In this document: positions 23,094 to 36,351 of the stretch, one piece after another
How the letters are laid out: every line of letters starts with the position of its first letter
Position numbering within the stretch: the first letter of the stretch is position 1
Assembly (NCBI GenBank): GCA_037074765.1
Contig: JBAMDO010000191.1
Coordinates: 1-64,000, forward strand
DNA from: Mansonella perstans
Taxonomy: Eukaryota > Nematoda > Chromadorea > Rhabditida > Onchocercidae
Reading direction: 5' to 3'
Length of the DNA stretch: 64,000 bases
The notes under the pieces: model-generated
The model's input: the letters and a program-made list of their open reading frames with translations, nothing else
Told to the model about the DNA's origin: nothing
The model's database searches: none
Position numbers and translations under genes: made by a program

Positions 23094-24893
23094 ATGTTCC
23101 TTTCCATCATATTTTCAGCGATTATCATCGGTATGTTGAAACGAAAATTTCATTATATATGATAATTTCAGCTATAAACTCCGAATATTTGAATTAACAG
23201 TGTTAGGCCTTTCCGTTAGGAAATTTTTGACATCTTTTCAAAATATGCTAATTTATTTGGAACATTGCAGCTGAAGCAGATTATCACTGTCGAGATGGTA
23301 AGCTAACACCAAAACAACGCAAAGACATTGTTCGCCAGCATAATGAATTTCGTTCACAGCTGATTCATGGGAAGCTTAGAAATAAGGATGGTAATTATAT
23401 GCCACGAGGCAAAAATATGCTGAAACTGGTAAAAAATATATTGAAAAAATTTCTGAATGTACTGAGAAAATTACAGTATTTTTTTTGTTAATATCGATTG
23501 TTCAGAAATGGAGTTGTGGATTAGAATATTTCGCGCAAAGATGGGCTGATCTGTCCGTTTTGAAAAATTCAACAAAACATCGACGAAAAGGAATCGGTAA
23601 AAATGTTTACGCTTACTGATCATCGGCAAACATAACTATAGGTTTATGTCACCTAAAGTTTTGAAAACTTATCTGATAAAACAAAAACCTTAGTATGTAT
23701 GAAAAATCATTATAAGAAATATTAGAATCAGAAAACGATTACGATACAATTATGGTACAATTACGGTAGGAAGTTTATGAGTAGAAAATGAATGAATGAA
23801 ATCTCATTTATAGGGCTTAGCAAAACTGCTATTATGGATGTTGGCAAACAATGGTGGGAACAACTTCAAAAATACTATCCGAACAACCCCTCGAATAAAT
23901 TTACTGAGAATGTTCCCCATAGATCTTGGTATTTCACACAGGTAAGGAAAATTTTATGTCAGTCTTAAGAATTAAATTACATCTATTCGATTTATTCTGA
24001 AAGATATTTCAAATAAATGATCAAATTGATAAATTTTCAAAGGCATTTCAACAGCAGCTCTACATCTCGCAATAAGCAAACCCAATGATACTTTTGCAGC
24101 GCGATCTTATGTAAGTAATACTAATATATCGCAAGGCTAAAGATAATGCCTCACCGACTTTCTCCCCACACAATGTGTTTATCTGTTATAAGGTGATTAT
24201 CTGGTAGTTATCTTGTACATTATAAGGTGATCATTTGGTGGTTATTTGATACAAGGTGGTTGCCTGTTAAAAAACACAACTTTTCGAGCTCTCAGTGGAA
24301 AGATTGGAGAATCAAGTTTTCTATGAGTACAAAAAACTATGGATTGGCTTCTTTTCTTTAATTTCATCAAGGTGAGAAGTGAAAAATCATTCCTTAAACT
24401 ATTTTGAAGGAGCTCTGGAAGTTCAATCTTGGAAAGAAAATTAAGGTTGAATAAATCGTTTCATTTTGCACACAGATTACATTCGATGACCTTTGACTCA
24501 AGAAATGTATTTTTAAAAATTTTTTTCAATGCTTATTTTCAGTTAGCTTGGGGTGAAACATATAAAATTGGCTGCGCTACTGCTACACACCACGATGGTG
24601 GTGAAGTATTTGTTACTTGCCACACGTCACCTATGTAAGCTTTAGTGTTATTTGTCGAAGCAAAATGTTACTTAAACATTTCTGTTTCTTTTTATTTTTA
24701 TCATGTTCAATTAATCAGAAGAAATATGCATTTCATTTTTAATTTTGTTCATAAATAAAGTTTCAGTGGAAATAAGCTCGGTGAAATGATTTATGAGCTT
24801 GGCGAACCATGCAAGAAAAACAATGATTGTTATACCAATAAATGCTCAAAAAAAACTGGACTGTGTAAAATGAAAAAATTTAGCCTTTTTTAA
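23094..24893 (+). CDS. VAL-A2: venom allergen-like secreted protein, short exon 3 form
   Basis: Near-identical duplicate of VAL-A1. Exons 23,094-23,130, 23,271-23,428, 23,506-23,596, 23,814-23,941, 24,543-24,634 and 24,767-24,893 give 210 aa. It keeps CAP1 as WYFTQLAWGET (A1 has WYFTL), so it is the more canonical copy. CAP3 HNEFR and CAP2 VTCHTSP are present. Exon 3 ends at the upstream donor GGAATCG/GTAAAAATG; the older exon end carries TGA at the Trp position of the YAYW motif. The His of the HFTQ motif is Tyr and the GENIY Glu is Lys or spliced away, so the CAP cavity cannot be canonical. Convergent with VAL-B2. Confidence 0.65.
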
Positions 24894-24960
24894 ATTTTAC
24901 TTTATGCTATGTGATTGATCATCATTAAGTATGTTTTCGTATGTTTACATTAACTAGTTT

Positions 24961-25183
24961 ACAATAAAATCTGGTCTTTGAATTAGGACTTCTTAGACTA
25001 TTTCTGGACCGCTAACTTCTGGCATATCACGTCAGTGATTAACAGATCTATGTGTAAACTTTTTTCGTACATCATTTCCAATGTCTTTTTACCCGTGCTA
25101 GCTTCTATTATATCAAACCCTTGTCTTTGTAATGTTTTAACAGTGAATTCTCTTACTGAATTTTCATCTTCGATCAAATTACT
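24961..25183 (-). pseudogene. Bacterial receiver-domain fragment, second copy
   Basis: Same fragment as at 4,497-4,712. This copy retains the bases for EVLIQRPDF after GPEIV, with TAA replacing the residue between them. Order and damage are otherwise identical, so the insertion happened before the ~11 kb duplication. Confidence 0.8.
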
Positions 25184-25503
25184 AAGTCAAAGGAAAGTAA
25201 TGTACTTCAATATGGAAGTGTAGTTATTGCAGCGATAACGAGCTGTACGAACACCTCAGACCCAAGTGTAATGATTGCTGCTGATCTTGTAGCACACCGT
25301 GCAGTCAAATTTGGAATAAAATCAAAGCCTTGGATTAAAAACTTCTCCCGCCTCGGGATCACAAGTTGTAACAAAATATTTAGAAAAATCAGAATTACAG
25401 AAAGATCTAAGTGCTCTGGGCTTTAATTTGGTTGGATACGGTTTTGCACAACTTGCATTGGAAATTCTGGTCCATTTAATGGAAAGCTGAAATCAAATGA
25501 TCG
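25184..25503 (+). pseudogene. acnA: Aconitase fragment, second copy
   Basis: [19 protein letters not shown] begins at 25,202, with the same frameshifts as 4,713-5,032. The shared lesions date decay before duplication. Confidence 0.8.
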
Positions 25504-26441
25504 AAAAAATACAATAATTTTATAGTAAAAAGTTATTTCAATTTTAGTTAAAAATAATCATATTATATAATTACTTTGTGAAATTAAATATTGTTTTGAA
25601 TTAGTTAATTCGTCAAATATTGTAAATTCATCAAATATTGTACTTTTGTATCGTATATTTCTTTCAAGCATTAATATTTCCTTGTGCCCGCAAAAGAAAA
25701 GAAAGCAAAAATTAGTTAGCAATAATGATACACTGATAAGAGTGTTGTAATATATTTTATTTACAATAATTATTTTTAATGAGAGTTTTTGAAAATTATT
25801 ATTTCCTGCATTATAGAAGGGATTTTTCAAATATATTTCTATTCCTACAATATTTCAGAAATTTTTTAAATTTCAATTTTATATGTCATTTAATTTATTT
25901 GTAAGCGTTCTATGACATGTGATTGCATGTATTGCAGTAATAGTCTGTTGAAAAAATGGAAAATTTTATATATTTCATATGATGTTCCATAAGTGGTCAT
26001 TTGTCATAGCAAATTTATCGATTCATCCGCATATCATTATTATAATTTGATTAAATTCATTTAATTAAAGCTAACTTATGAAATGACCAGATAAAATGAT
26101 AAGGCATTAGCTTTATCATTCAACATGATTAGCAATGAATTAAGCACCCATACTTAATTCAAATTTCTGGAACACTTATCAGTGAGTGTATTCACTGTTT
26201 AGTGTTATGTGAAGTATAGACTTATGTGCACGTCTTATTAGGAAAGGAAATGGATGACGAGGTACAAAACAGTCACGTGAAATAGTAAAGTGAAAGCGGC
26301 AAAATAATATTCTTTAAAAGTATACAATTTGTATTGATATTGTTTCATTTTTTCCTTTAAATTTCAAATTTGAAAAATTGAAAAATTTCAAGCTGATAAA
26401 GTAAGTGATAAATCATTTTCACTGATAAATTGTCTGAGCTA

Positions 26442-26644
26442 ACCAATCATTACATTGGCACACGTAATTTGAGTATCAGTGCTTATCAATCATTACATTT
26501 ATACACGCAGTCTGAGGTGTCAGTGCCTACCATTACATTTTTACACGCAGTTTGAGGTGTCGGTCTTATCACTTATTACATTGATACACGCAATTTGAGG
26601 TGTCAATGCTTACACTCATTACGTTGATATGCGCAATTTGAGGT
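26442..26644. repeat. Minisatellite, ~43-bp unit, second copy
   Basis: Partner of 5,972-6,170, with the same number of units and only point differences. Confidence 0.8.
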
Positions 26645-27009
26645 TTTCATATTTGAATATGATTTTATCTAAAATCAACTGAAATAATAAAAACTATAAT
26701 GAAGTATTTCTCATTATTCCATGTTTTCCAGTATTTCATAATTAGATTCCTTATTTCTCCATAAATGAGTTTTAGCAAATGAAAACCAATGATTTCTGAA
26801 AAGGAGGCAAATTTAAACACTGCCGTCTACAATATCATATCAATAAGAAAAGACTGATGAATGGTTAATACCAAAATGAAGGAAAACAGTCACTCTCTCC
26901 ATAGTTTTATCACATAAAAGATTCTGTTTATTATGACATTTGAAAAACATTTTCATTCCACAGGCAAGTACGTCTCAACAATTATTAATTATATAGTATA
27001 AAATAACAT

Positions 27010-28769
27010 TTAAAAAAACAGATACTTTTTCTTTTTACACAATCCAGTCTTTTTCGAGCATTTCTTAGTATAACAATCTTTGTCTTTTTTGCATGGTTCG
27101 CCAAGCTCATAAATCAATTCTCCCACTTTATTCCCACTGAAACTTTATTTATGAATGAAATGCAAATTATTTCCGGTTAAATCAACCCAATAAAAGTGAA
27201 AAGGAAATTGTTCAAAATGGATGATTTCTTAAAGGAATTATGACGAACGATAATTTAAAAAGAAGTATTTAGTAGCGTTTTTGCATCAACAATAACAGTA
27301 AAACTTACGAAGGATATACGCTGCAAGTAGCAACTCCTTTACTACCATTGCAACGCCTAGAAAAAGCGCAGCCAATTTCACGCGCTTCGCCCCAAGCAAG
27401 CTAAAAATAAACATTAAAAAAAAAATTTACAGAAAATGCATTTCTTGAATGTAAAGGTCATTGGATGTAATTTGTCTGCAAAATGAAACTGATTTACTTA
27501 ACCTCAATTTTATTCCTAAATTCTAGAGTTTCTTCAAAATAGTTTAAGGAATGATTTTCCATTCTCGCTTAAATAAGATTAAGGAAAGGAAACCGATTGA
27601 TAAATTTTTTATTCATGGAAAACTTGATTCTCGAAGCTTTCCACTGAGAGCTCGAAAAATTGTACTTATAACTCTCAACTGTGTGAGAGATAAATCGGTA
27701 AGCATTATCTGTAGGTTTGCAACCGGCCAATAGCATTACTTACATAAGATCGTGTCACACTTTAAAGTATCATTGGGTTTGTTTAACACGACTTGCTTGC
27801 TGGATATCTTGGAAAATTTATCAATTTGATCATTTCAATACGGGATATTTTGAATTATCTTAGAACTTGAAATATTTTAAAATAATCGAATAGATGTTAT
27901 CCAATAATTCATATTTACATAAAATTTTCATTACCTGTGTAAATTCAAAAGTTGAGTTGGGAATATCAGAAGTAAATATATTCGAAGGATTATCCGGATA
28001 ATAATTTGTAAGTTCCGACCACCAGAGGTTGGTAGCAACCATAATAGCATGTGATGGAGAATGCACTAAAAGCGAGATTTTTATTCATTTATTTTCTGCT
28101 CATGCATTTCCAAACTACCTTGTAATTGTATTTCAAATTCCAATATTTCATCTACTGAATTTTCATTTATATGCTAAAGTTGTGGTTTTTTATCAGATAA
28201 ATTTCAGAATTTCAGGTGAAATAAATATACTTTCAATGTTTTGCAGACGATCAGTAAGCATAAACATTTTTACCTGATCCTGCTTTATTTTCATAACTGC
28301 ACTGATCTACTGTTTCCTGCGCCGCATATTCTAATTTACAACTCCATGTCTAAACAATCGATTAGTAATTAACGAAAAAAATAATACAGTAATTCTTTTG
28401 AATAATACATTCGAATCATAAGATATTTTTTACCAGTTCCATCATATTTTTCCCACGTGGCATATAATTACCATCCTTATTTCTAAGCTTCCCATGAATC
28501 AGCTGTGAACGAAATTCATTATGCTGACGAACAATGTCTATGCGTTGTTGTGGTGTTAGTTTACCATCTCGACAATGATAACCTGCCACAGCTGCAATGT
28601 TCCAAATGAATTAGCATGGTTTGAAATGATGTCAAAAATTTCTTAACGAAGTGGCCTAATATTTAAACATTCAAATATTCGGAGTTTATAGCTGAAATTA
28701 TCATATATAATGAAATTTTCATTTTAACATACCAATGATAATCGCTGAAAATATGATGGAAAGCAACAT
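27010..28769 (-). CDS. VAL-B2: venom allergen-like secreted protein, short exon 3 form (206 aa)
   Basis: Exons 5' to 3': 28,733-28,769, 28,434-28,591, 28,274-28,349, 27,935-28,065, 27,309-27,400 and 27,010-27,136; the frame is open throughout. Leader MLLSIIFSAIII, Cys-containing VAGYHCRDGKLTP, CAP3 VRQHNEFR, WSCKLEYAAQETVDQC, WWSELTNYYPDNPSN, STFEFTQLAWGEA (CAP1 with Glu where His is usual), ATCNVYPSGN (CAP2) and tail CKKDKDC...CSKKTGLC. Exon 3 uses the donor GGATCAG/GTAAAAATG. Beyond it the relic NVYAY, TGA, SSA and the old donor GTATAT remain visible in the intron. Intact partner of VAL-B1. Transcribed away from VAL-C2 and towards VAL-A2. Confidence 0.7.
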
Positions 28770-29209
28770 TTTGCTGGATATTTGAACAGAACTTTAGCTT
28801 CAGAAAATATCCTCGCTTGGCGAATATGCAATATAAAATAAGTGCTGACTTTTATTCATATACCAATTCCTTTTATGAAACTTCTGAAATGCTTTGTTTG
28901 CTTGAAGACAACATGATTTCTATAAATGTCATTATTTGTAGAAGCTAAAAAAACTTTTGCTTCAATTGATCCTTTTGAATATTTTTTTTCCTCCTCCTTT
29001 ATTTCATTCATTTCTTTTCATTTTCTTACTTTACTGACCAAAAGTAAACCAACTATAATCAAATAGTTCGACATACCGTATTCAAGCTCAAAATTTTTTA
29101 ATATGAGGCAATAAAACTTTCTAATATCATCAAATTTTCTGTAACATGGTGAGCAGCTTGCATATATTATCTTTGCAATATCTAAAGCATAAATTCAACA
29201 ATAAGCCTT

Positions 29210-30660
29210 TACACACAAAAATAACTCCTTTGGAGTATCTGAAGCATAAATTCAACATTAAGCCTCATCCACTATCTTTATTTTTGTTTTTTACAAGTGA
29301 CTTAAATTTTTACATTTTGCCAATTTATAATTTAGTTTACTAATTGATTAAAGTTTTCCCGCCTAATTAATTGCTAATGAATAATATCAGTGACTAGTCA
29401 TATTGATTATTTCATCTTTCTAAAATATTTGCAATAGCTAAACTTTGATTCTTTAATACCAATATTTGCTTTTTTTTCTTTTAAGCATTCACTTACAGAA
29501 GCGCTTTTTTTGTTATTCTAGTTATCATCAGAAAATTCATTGTCAGTTCAAAAATTCGTAGAAAACGGAATAGTTTTTAAATGTTTTACAAAAATTTTCT
29601 AGTGATTTAACATCATATTCAATATTTCTATTCCAACACAAGTTTGAAATCCTTTTTTGAAAAGAAAAGTATACAAATCATAATCCTAATACATAACTGC
29701 ATCATTCATTTATTCTTGTTAATAATTTTAAAGTAAAATATTTTCTGTCACAATTCGTTAAATGTTATTTTCATCGTTAGTTTTCAAATTCAATAAATTT
29801 CAATATTGTTCGGAAACTTCTTATTATATTTTCTTTAGCATTTTTTTTCATTGCTATCCGAAACAGATTTTTTATCCTTAGTGAAAGGATCTAAGAATAA
29901 AAGTCTGTCAGTATCATCAATTGACTTTTATCAAAGCCCTTATATCTAAGTCAAGCTATCCAAATAGTAATTCATTCTTAATTTTAAGTTATTCTGATAC
30001 AAACAAAAAATTGCACGAAAATATCTATTTCAAAGCATATCATCCATTCCTTAATAATTCTTGTTTCTGTTTCACATTGTTGAAATAATTAATTCTTGTT
30101 TCTGTTTCACATTGTTGAAATAATTCTTCTCTTGTCCGCATCTGATCTGGATGGCGTTAAATCTATTTCTCCCATTTCACCATCGAATCTCTCTAACTTT
30201 ACCTTTGCCAATTAACTGCAATTCTGTGCTTACTATATCGGATGTTATATTATTAATCAGAAATATTATTTGCTGGCATTTAATTAAGCAGAGGTTAATA
30301 AAACAGTAGTGACAAATCAGATATTACTTTTGAAAAAAATAAAATGCACAAAGTAAGGGACTGAGTAAGAACTGTATTCCTACGGATTATAGAAAAGTGC
30401 TTACATGAAGATATTGCGCCGAAATTAAACATACAATAGGAATTTTAATTTCATCAGAAAATTCCGTCCAATTTTGTTGAAAAAAATTGAGCTTGAATTT
30501 ATAATATAGAAATATAGACAAAAAAAAAAAGAAAAGAAAGATCTAGACAATGAACTAAAGCTGATATTTGGATAGCTGACGCATTTAATGAAAATTAAGA
30601 AATATTTGAGCAGCTTTAGAAGATAAATCCTTGAAGTTCGATGCTGTGTACAAAAATAGC
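29210..30660. other. Intergenic between divergent VAL-B2 and VAL-C2
   Basis: Counterpart of 9,227-10,639; no gene seen. Contains a ~40-bp tandem duplication at 30,057-30,127. Confidence 0.5.
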
Positions 30661-30802
30661 CAGCTTAGAAACCGCATAAAAGGATCACGTTGAGCACAAG
30701 ATTTCAGTTGATAAATCAAAAATATATTTGTAAAGCGATATCTTTTATTATCAAATATATTTCAGAGGCTAGTAATATAAATTCAATCTAAGATTCAGCA
30801 AA
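30661..30802 (+). promoter_or_regulatory. Conserved VAL upstream block (VAL-C2)
   Basis: AGAAACCGCATAAAAGGATC, then GATTTCAG, then CAAAAATATATTTG and AGCGA precede the ATG. The same order occurs before VAL-C1 (10,640-10,783), VAL-D (36,352-36,489) and VAL-E (43,655-43,791). CATAAAA is TATA-like, and the TTTCAG sequences could be trans-splice acceptors (inference). Confidence 0.4.
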
Positions 30803-32784
30803 ATGTTACTTCACATCATGTTTTCCGCAATAATCGGTGGTAAGTTAAATTAGAAATTTTATTGCATATAGTTCGTGAAATAGTGAATTTCATAATTACT
30901 GAATTACCCAATTAAATACTAAATCACCGAATGTACTGAATTACTCAATTAAAGAACCACTGACAGCTGGTATCATTTTGAAAAGTTAATTATGCTCTTG
31001 CAGTTATGGCAGAAAAGGCAGATTATCAGTGCCCAGAAGGTCGATTAACACCGCAACAACGTAAAGCAATTGTTCGTCAAAATAATGACTTCCGTTCACA
31101 ACTGATTCATGGGAAGCTTAAAAATAGAAATAATAAATATATGCCGACCGGCAAGAATATGTTGCAAATGGTAAAAATATATTACGAAAAATTTTTCAAA
31201 TGTAATGCAAATATTACTATCGATTTAGTCGTTAATTGTTAACCTATTGGATGGGCTGTTCAGACGTGGAGTTGTGACTTGGAACAAAACGCACAGAAAT
31301 GGGCAGATCAGTGCGTTTTCAGACACTCACCAAGAAACCAAAGAGAAGGAAAGGGTGAAAATATTTACGCCTACTGGTCATCAAACGTTACAAGTACATT
31401 TATTTTATGTATTTATGTCACGTAAATTACAGAAACTTATCTGATAGAACCACTACTTTAGCGAAAGTCCAATAAATGGAAATATTGAAATCAGAAATAA
31501 TAATGAAATCTAAAAATTGTACGAGCATAAATAGAAAAACGAATTTCTGTTTTTAGATGCTGGCAAAACTGCTGGTACAGATGCCGGCAAAAGTTGGTGG
31601 TCAGAACTTGAAACTAGCTATCCGGATAATCCTTCGAACAAATTGATCGCGCATGTTACCCATGGAAGCTTGCATTTCACACAGGTAAAGAATATATATT
31701 TGCATCTCATAAAAAAAAAATATATATATATATATATAATGGGAACAATTATTTTACATAGTAATATTTTATATAATTTTATATATTTATATAAAGAATA
31801 TTTTATATAATGAGAATAATTGAGTTACATCCATCCAATACTTTCTAGGAGGTTCCACATTTTAAATCATTCCATCCCATATATCAATGATATTGATGTA
31901 AACAGACAAAACTTCAAAAGGCATTCAGCAATTTCTTTGTATCTTTCAACAAACAAGCCGATTGACACTTCTATTGCAAGGCATTTTCTGTTCCGAAAAT
32001 GCGTGGATTTTGGTCTCAACCTTAGAAAGTTATGCCTCTCCAACTTGTATCCCCACATTTGAGAAAATAGATGAGCTGCTAACTGTTATATTGGAGAGTT
32101 TTCTCAGATCTCAAACAATTAAAATGATTACAACAGTTCAGTCCGTCACTGCATCATTTAATTAATTTTGCCTTTGATGAATACAATGCTGATCGATTGA
32201 CTTCTTTTCTTTATTCTCATCAGGCAAGACGTAGGAAGTTCTTTCTTAAGCTAATTGTGTGATTTTGAAGCAATTTTAAAAATTCAACTAGTAAGAAAAC
32301 TAAAAATGAATAAAATGGTTATCGCTTGCACACGAATTACATTCGATGAAAGTGAATTTGCTATGTATTTTATTTGCAATATTTATTTTCAGATGGCTTG
32401 GGGCAAAACACACCAAATTGGTTGCGGAATCGCTACACAGTGCGATAGTAATCGAATGCTCATTGCTGTTTGCCAATATTCGCCTGCGTAAGTTATTAAG
32501 GCAGAAAATGCTTCGAGATACTTAACTTAGTCATTGAGCTATCCCTCTAATCATGGTCTGTTATTTCATAATTCAGTTCAGCATTTCAAAAAATAGTTCC
32601 TATTTCACCTATAAATTAAATCAAACCCGAAAAGATGATGCTTTATTTAATTTCATTTAAAGAGCGACATTTTAGAGGAAATATGATGGGTGAATTGATA
32701 TATGAGCTTGGTAAACCATGCGAAAAGAAAACAGATTGTTCTACCGGAAAATGTTCCAGAAAAAGCGGATTATGCAGAAAATAA
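30803..32784 (+). CDS. VAL-C2: venom allergen-like (ASP/SCP) secreted protein, complete (221 aa)
   Basis: Six exons: 30,803-30,839, 31,004-31,170, 31,264-31,393, 31,557-31,684, 32,393-32,487 and 32,676-32,784, with consensus splice sites and phases. Leader MLLHIMFSAIIGVMA, CYS-containing ADYQCPEGRLTP, CAP3 RQNNDFR (Asn for His), WSCDLEQNAQKWADQCVF, GENIYAYW, WWSELETSYPDNPSN, HGSLHFTQMAWGKTHQIGC (CAP1), IAVCQYSPAGN (CAP2), and a hinge/tail ELGKPCEKKTDC...CSRKSGLCRK. The length is normal for a single-CAP-domain VAL. Secretion and a role in host interaction are the usual view for the family; not shown here. Its first two exons are duplicated as C1. Convergent with pseudogene P1. Confidence 0.9.
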
Positions 32785-33820
32785 ACGAATCTCGTCTTTT
32801 TTATTTATGGAAGCTTCGTATTCCATTGTTGATGGTTAATTAGGACATATCATGAACTAACTATGAATAAAAAACTTTCTTAGAAAGTGTGCTGGCCGAA
32901 ATAGCATTACATCTGATGAAATTATGGAACAATTGCAAGCTTCCTTAAATACCAGGTGATTGTAATGAATCGGATTAAAAGATTGAACTATTCGAAATTT
33001 TTAATATATGTAATTCAAACTAAATAAAGAATGAAGCAAAAATTTTTTTCAAAAAGCTATAGCTAACAATTATAAATTTCCTTCATGACTTTGATTAGCC
33101 AAACCAAGCAATTAAAGAAAAACTGATCAATTATACCATTCATTTTCACTTTTGTCTTTTACAAGATGTGGTCTATTTCTTCATGATATTGTGAAGGTGA
33201 TTGTCTTTCAACAACTTGGTGAAATTTAGAATCGAATGTATGAAATGATCGCACCAACCTGATTTGCATTTATTTCAAAAATGAAACAAAATAGGAAAAA
33301 GTAATAAACGTACCTGCTCTTTAATGAATAATTTGGGAGAATAGCTGATGATCGATACAACATTATTTTTTGTTTTGTCGCTCAATAAAACATGCTGCAT
33401 TATTTTAATCGTCTCCGCCATGTGAAGATACCATCCTTCTAAAATGATGATCAATTTGAAGTGACCAATTAGTGAATTCGTTTATTTATCAAGTCTGGGA
33501 ATAAGTTAGAAATTGATGAATAACTTTAACTGTGAAATATTTTATGCAAAAAAAAGAGACGACTTCTTTTTCAAAAAAATAACACTTGAATGGAGTTATA
33601 ATAGCAATCCCTGAATAACTGAGCGAATGGCTGAGAGAAACAATCGACTAGTCTACTGCAAGATACAGAAATTTTGCTGAATGCCTATTGAAATTTTATC
33701 AGTTCACATAAATATCATACATAAATATCAATTTGAAAAGATGGCATGATCTTTTATAAAATTGGGAACTTTTAGAAAACATCTTCATAGAATAATCGTC
33801 GTAATAATCGTCGCATCGTA
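32785..33820. other. Intergenic between convergent VAL-C2 and P1
   Basis: No gene seen. A polyadenylation-like ATGAATAAAAAAC lies about 85 bases after the VAL-C2 stop. Confidence 0.5.
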
Positions 33821-35548
33821 TGTTTATCAAGCTCATATATCAATTCACCCATCATATTTCCTCTAAAATGGCGCTCTTTGAATGAAATTAAATAAAGCAT
33901 CATCGTTTCGGGTTTGATTTAATTTATAGGTGAAATAGGAACTATTTTTTGAAATGCTGAACTGAATTATGAAATAACAGACCATGATTAGAGGCGATAG
34001 CTCAATGACTAAGTTAAGTATCTCGAAGCATTTTCTGCCTTAATAACTTACGCAGGCGAATATTGGCAAACAGCAATGAGCATTCGATTACTATCGCACT
34101 GTGTAGCGATTCCGCAACCAATTTGGTGTGTTTTGCCCCAAGCCATCTGAAAATAAATATTGCAAATAAAATACATAGCAAATTCACTTTCTGAGCGTAA
34201 ACATTATCGAATGTAATTCGTGTGCAAGCGATAACCATTTTATTCCTTTTTAGTTTTCTTACTAGTTGAATTTTTAAAATTGCTTCAAAATCATCAAAGA
34301 AAAGAAATCAATCGATCAGCATTGTATTCATCAAAGGCAAAATTAATTAAATGATGCAGTGACGGACTGAACTGTTGTAATCATTTTAATTGTTTGAGAT
34401 CTGAGAAAACTCTCCAATATAACAGTTAGCAGTTCATCTATTTTCTCAAATGTGGGGATACAAGTTGGAGAGGCATAACTTTCTAAGCTTGCGACCCGCA
34501 TTTTCGAAGCAGATTGCAAGAGAAGTATCAGTCGGCTTGTTTGTTGAAAGATACAGAAATATTGCTGAATGCCTATAAAATTTCATCAGTTCACATAAAT
34601 ATCATTGAAATATGAGATGGGATGATCTTTTCAAATTTGGGACCTTTTAGAAAGCATTGAATAAATATAACTAAACTGTCTTAATTTATATAAAGTTTTC
34701 TTTATCTGTGCAAAATGCGAAGTTCTATTGGATAGATTTCTTAACTTCATATAATATAAATATATGAAACATGTTTGCTGATGACCAATAAGCACAAATA
34801 TTTTCACCGATTCCAATTCCTTGGTTCCTTGGTGAGTGTACGAAAACGCACTGATCCGACCATTACATTTGAATAATTTTCTCGATGTATTTTTACCATT
34901 TTAAACATATTCTTGCCGGTCAAATATTACCATCCTTACTAATAACCTTCTGAATCAGTTTTGAATGAAATTTTATTATTTTGATGAATTTTTGCGCGCT
35001 GTGAGAGAGTGATGAAGACACAGCTTAACAGAATTATCACTTTTAAAGTTTCAAAATGACATTGCATGAAAACAAGAATGTTGGCAAGATCAAAAAATGT
35101 TACCTTTATCGAGTCGGGATTTTTATAATCTGGTTGAGATGGAGTTTACCATGATGACCATTGGATTTTTGCATGCACGTGAGAGGGTGGTGAAAATAGC
35201 TAACAGTGATATAAGCATACACAACAAAACATTTACATATAGTTTTTGACAGTTGGTAAATACACAAAGATGCATTGCAGTTTTATATGTACAGAAAAGA
35301 ATTACATATTGGTAGGCTGGAAGCATGAGCTTAATTCTTATAATAAATGTTCTGTCCACTACCGCAAGTATAATGATTAAGACTATGAGATAATAAAGAG
35401 TAACAAAGATTTTTCAAAGGAAAATGGGGAAAAAATATACTTTTCCACAGCATCAGCTCTTAATAGTTTCTTAACGGCGTAATTCAGTACTACTATCTCC
35501 ACACCATATGAAATAAAATCCCGCAGAAAACATCGGATGAAGTAACAT
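33821..35548 (-). pseudogene. VAL-P1: degenerate venom allergen-like pseudogene
   Basis: Inverted relative of VAL-C. Exon 1 (start codon 35,546-35,548) reads MLLHPMFSAG. Exon 2 (~34,910-35,010) is littered with stops. Exon 3 (~34,760-34,862) survives only from SDQCVFVHSPRNQ and GENICAYWSS. Exon 4 is gone (join near 34,725; P2 still has it). Exon 5 (34,052-34,146) is intact, MAWGKTHQIGCGIATQC onward, identical to VAL-C2. Exon 6 (from 33,862) ends after GNMMGELIYEL. The perfect match of exon 5 and its introns to VAL-C2 against heavy decay elsewhere suggests a recent gene conversion or a mosaic origin. Confidence 0.85.
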
Positions 35549-35880
35549 TTTGCTGGATCTTCAGTAGTATGTATATTGCTAGCCCAGGAATATAGCTGAT
35601 AACAGAAAATGTCCTTTTGCAAATATATGAGGTGAAGTAATTGATGGTTTGTTACCTGAAATTTGATTCTTTTCGATTTCCTTTTATAGAATTTCTAAAC
35701 TACCTAGTTTTGAAAACAATGTAGAAGTTCAAATATTTACTTTTGAAAGCTGCTGAAATATTTTTATAAAGCAGTTTTTTCAGTTTTTTCATATTTTTTA
35801 GTTTTCTATAAAACATTTTTTATAAATTATTATTTGCTATAGTTACTCAAACAGTTCTTCAATTCCTCAATTCTTCATCT

Positions 35881-36270
35881 TTGAATTCTTTCTTGTTTCC
35901 AGTTCCACATCCCAAGTTCCGCATTTGCGAACTGAAAGTTTTTTCTCCAGTTCTACATTTTCAAAATGAAAACTTTTTCCATATGAATGAACGGTGTATA
36001 GTTAGTTTAAGTGTAACATCCTTACTTAAGCACTGCTCTATCCCTGAGGATACAATTAAAATTTTGCTTGTTATCAATGAATATCAACAACACTTCAGTC
36101 CCATTTTACATTCAGAAAATGACAAATGGGTATTAATTAATTTTTTATATGTAAATTTCGAGGATGACTTAATGAACCACATTAAAAATTTCAGAAAACG
36201 AGTAGAAATGGATAATAAACAGAGGAAAATTTTTTTCAATAAAAAGGCATCAAGAAAATTTGTTTTCTAA
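35881..36270 (+). other. Open frame of 129 codons upstream of VAL-D, doubtful gene
   Basis: An uninterrupted frame (TTG or internal ATG start) ends ...KKASRKFVF and stops 220 bases before VAL-D. No domain or signal peptide is recognised. The duplicate at about 43,021-43,412 has a 3-base and a 1-base deletion (CACTTTCCC; AGAAATGAC) and loses the frame, which argues against a conserved protein. It may be a relic of an older coding sequence. Confidence 0.25.
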
Positions 36271-36351
36271 AAACCATTTTTTTTTATAAAAAGGACAAAA
36301 TATGTTGGCAGTTTTGAAAAATATTTGAGCAGCTTTTGATTAAAATACAGG

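Larger units (their letters stand above)
20368..31225. repeat. Large direct segmental duplication, copy 2
   Basis: Partner of 1-11,206. This copy starts matching at TGAATAATTCTTAACGCAATG and stops matching at CGATTT (31,221-31,226) inside intron 2 of VAL-C2. It continues on both sides (exon 1 of the secreted-protein gene on the left, VAL-C exons 3-6 on the right), so it looks like the parental segment and copy 1 like the derived or contig-end one. Confidence 0.9.
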
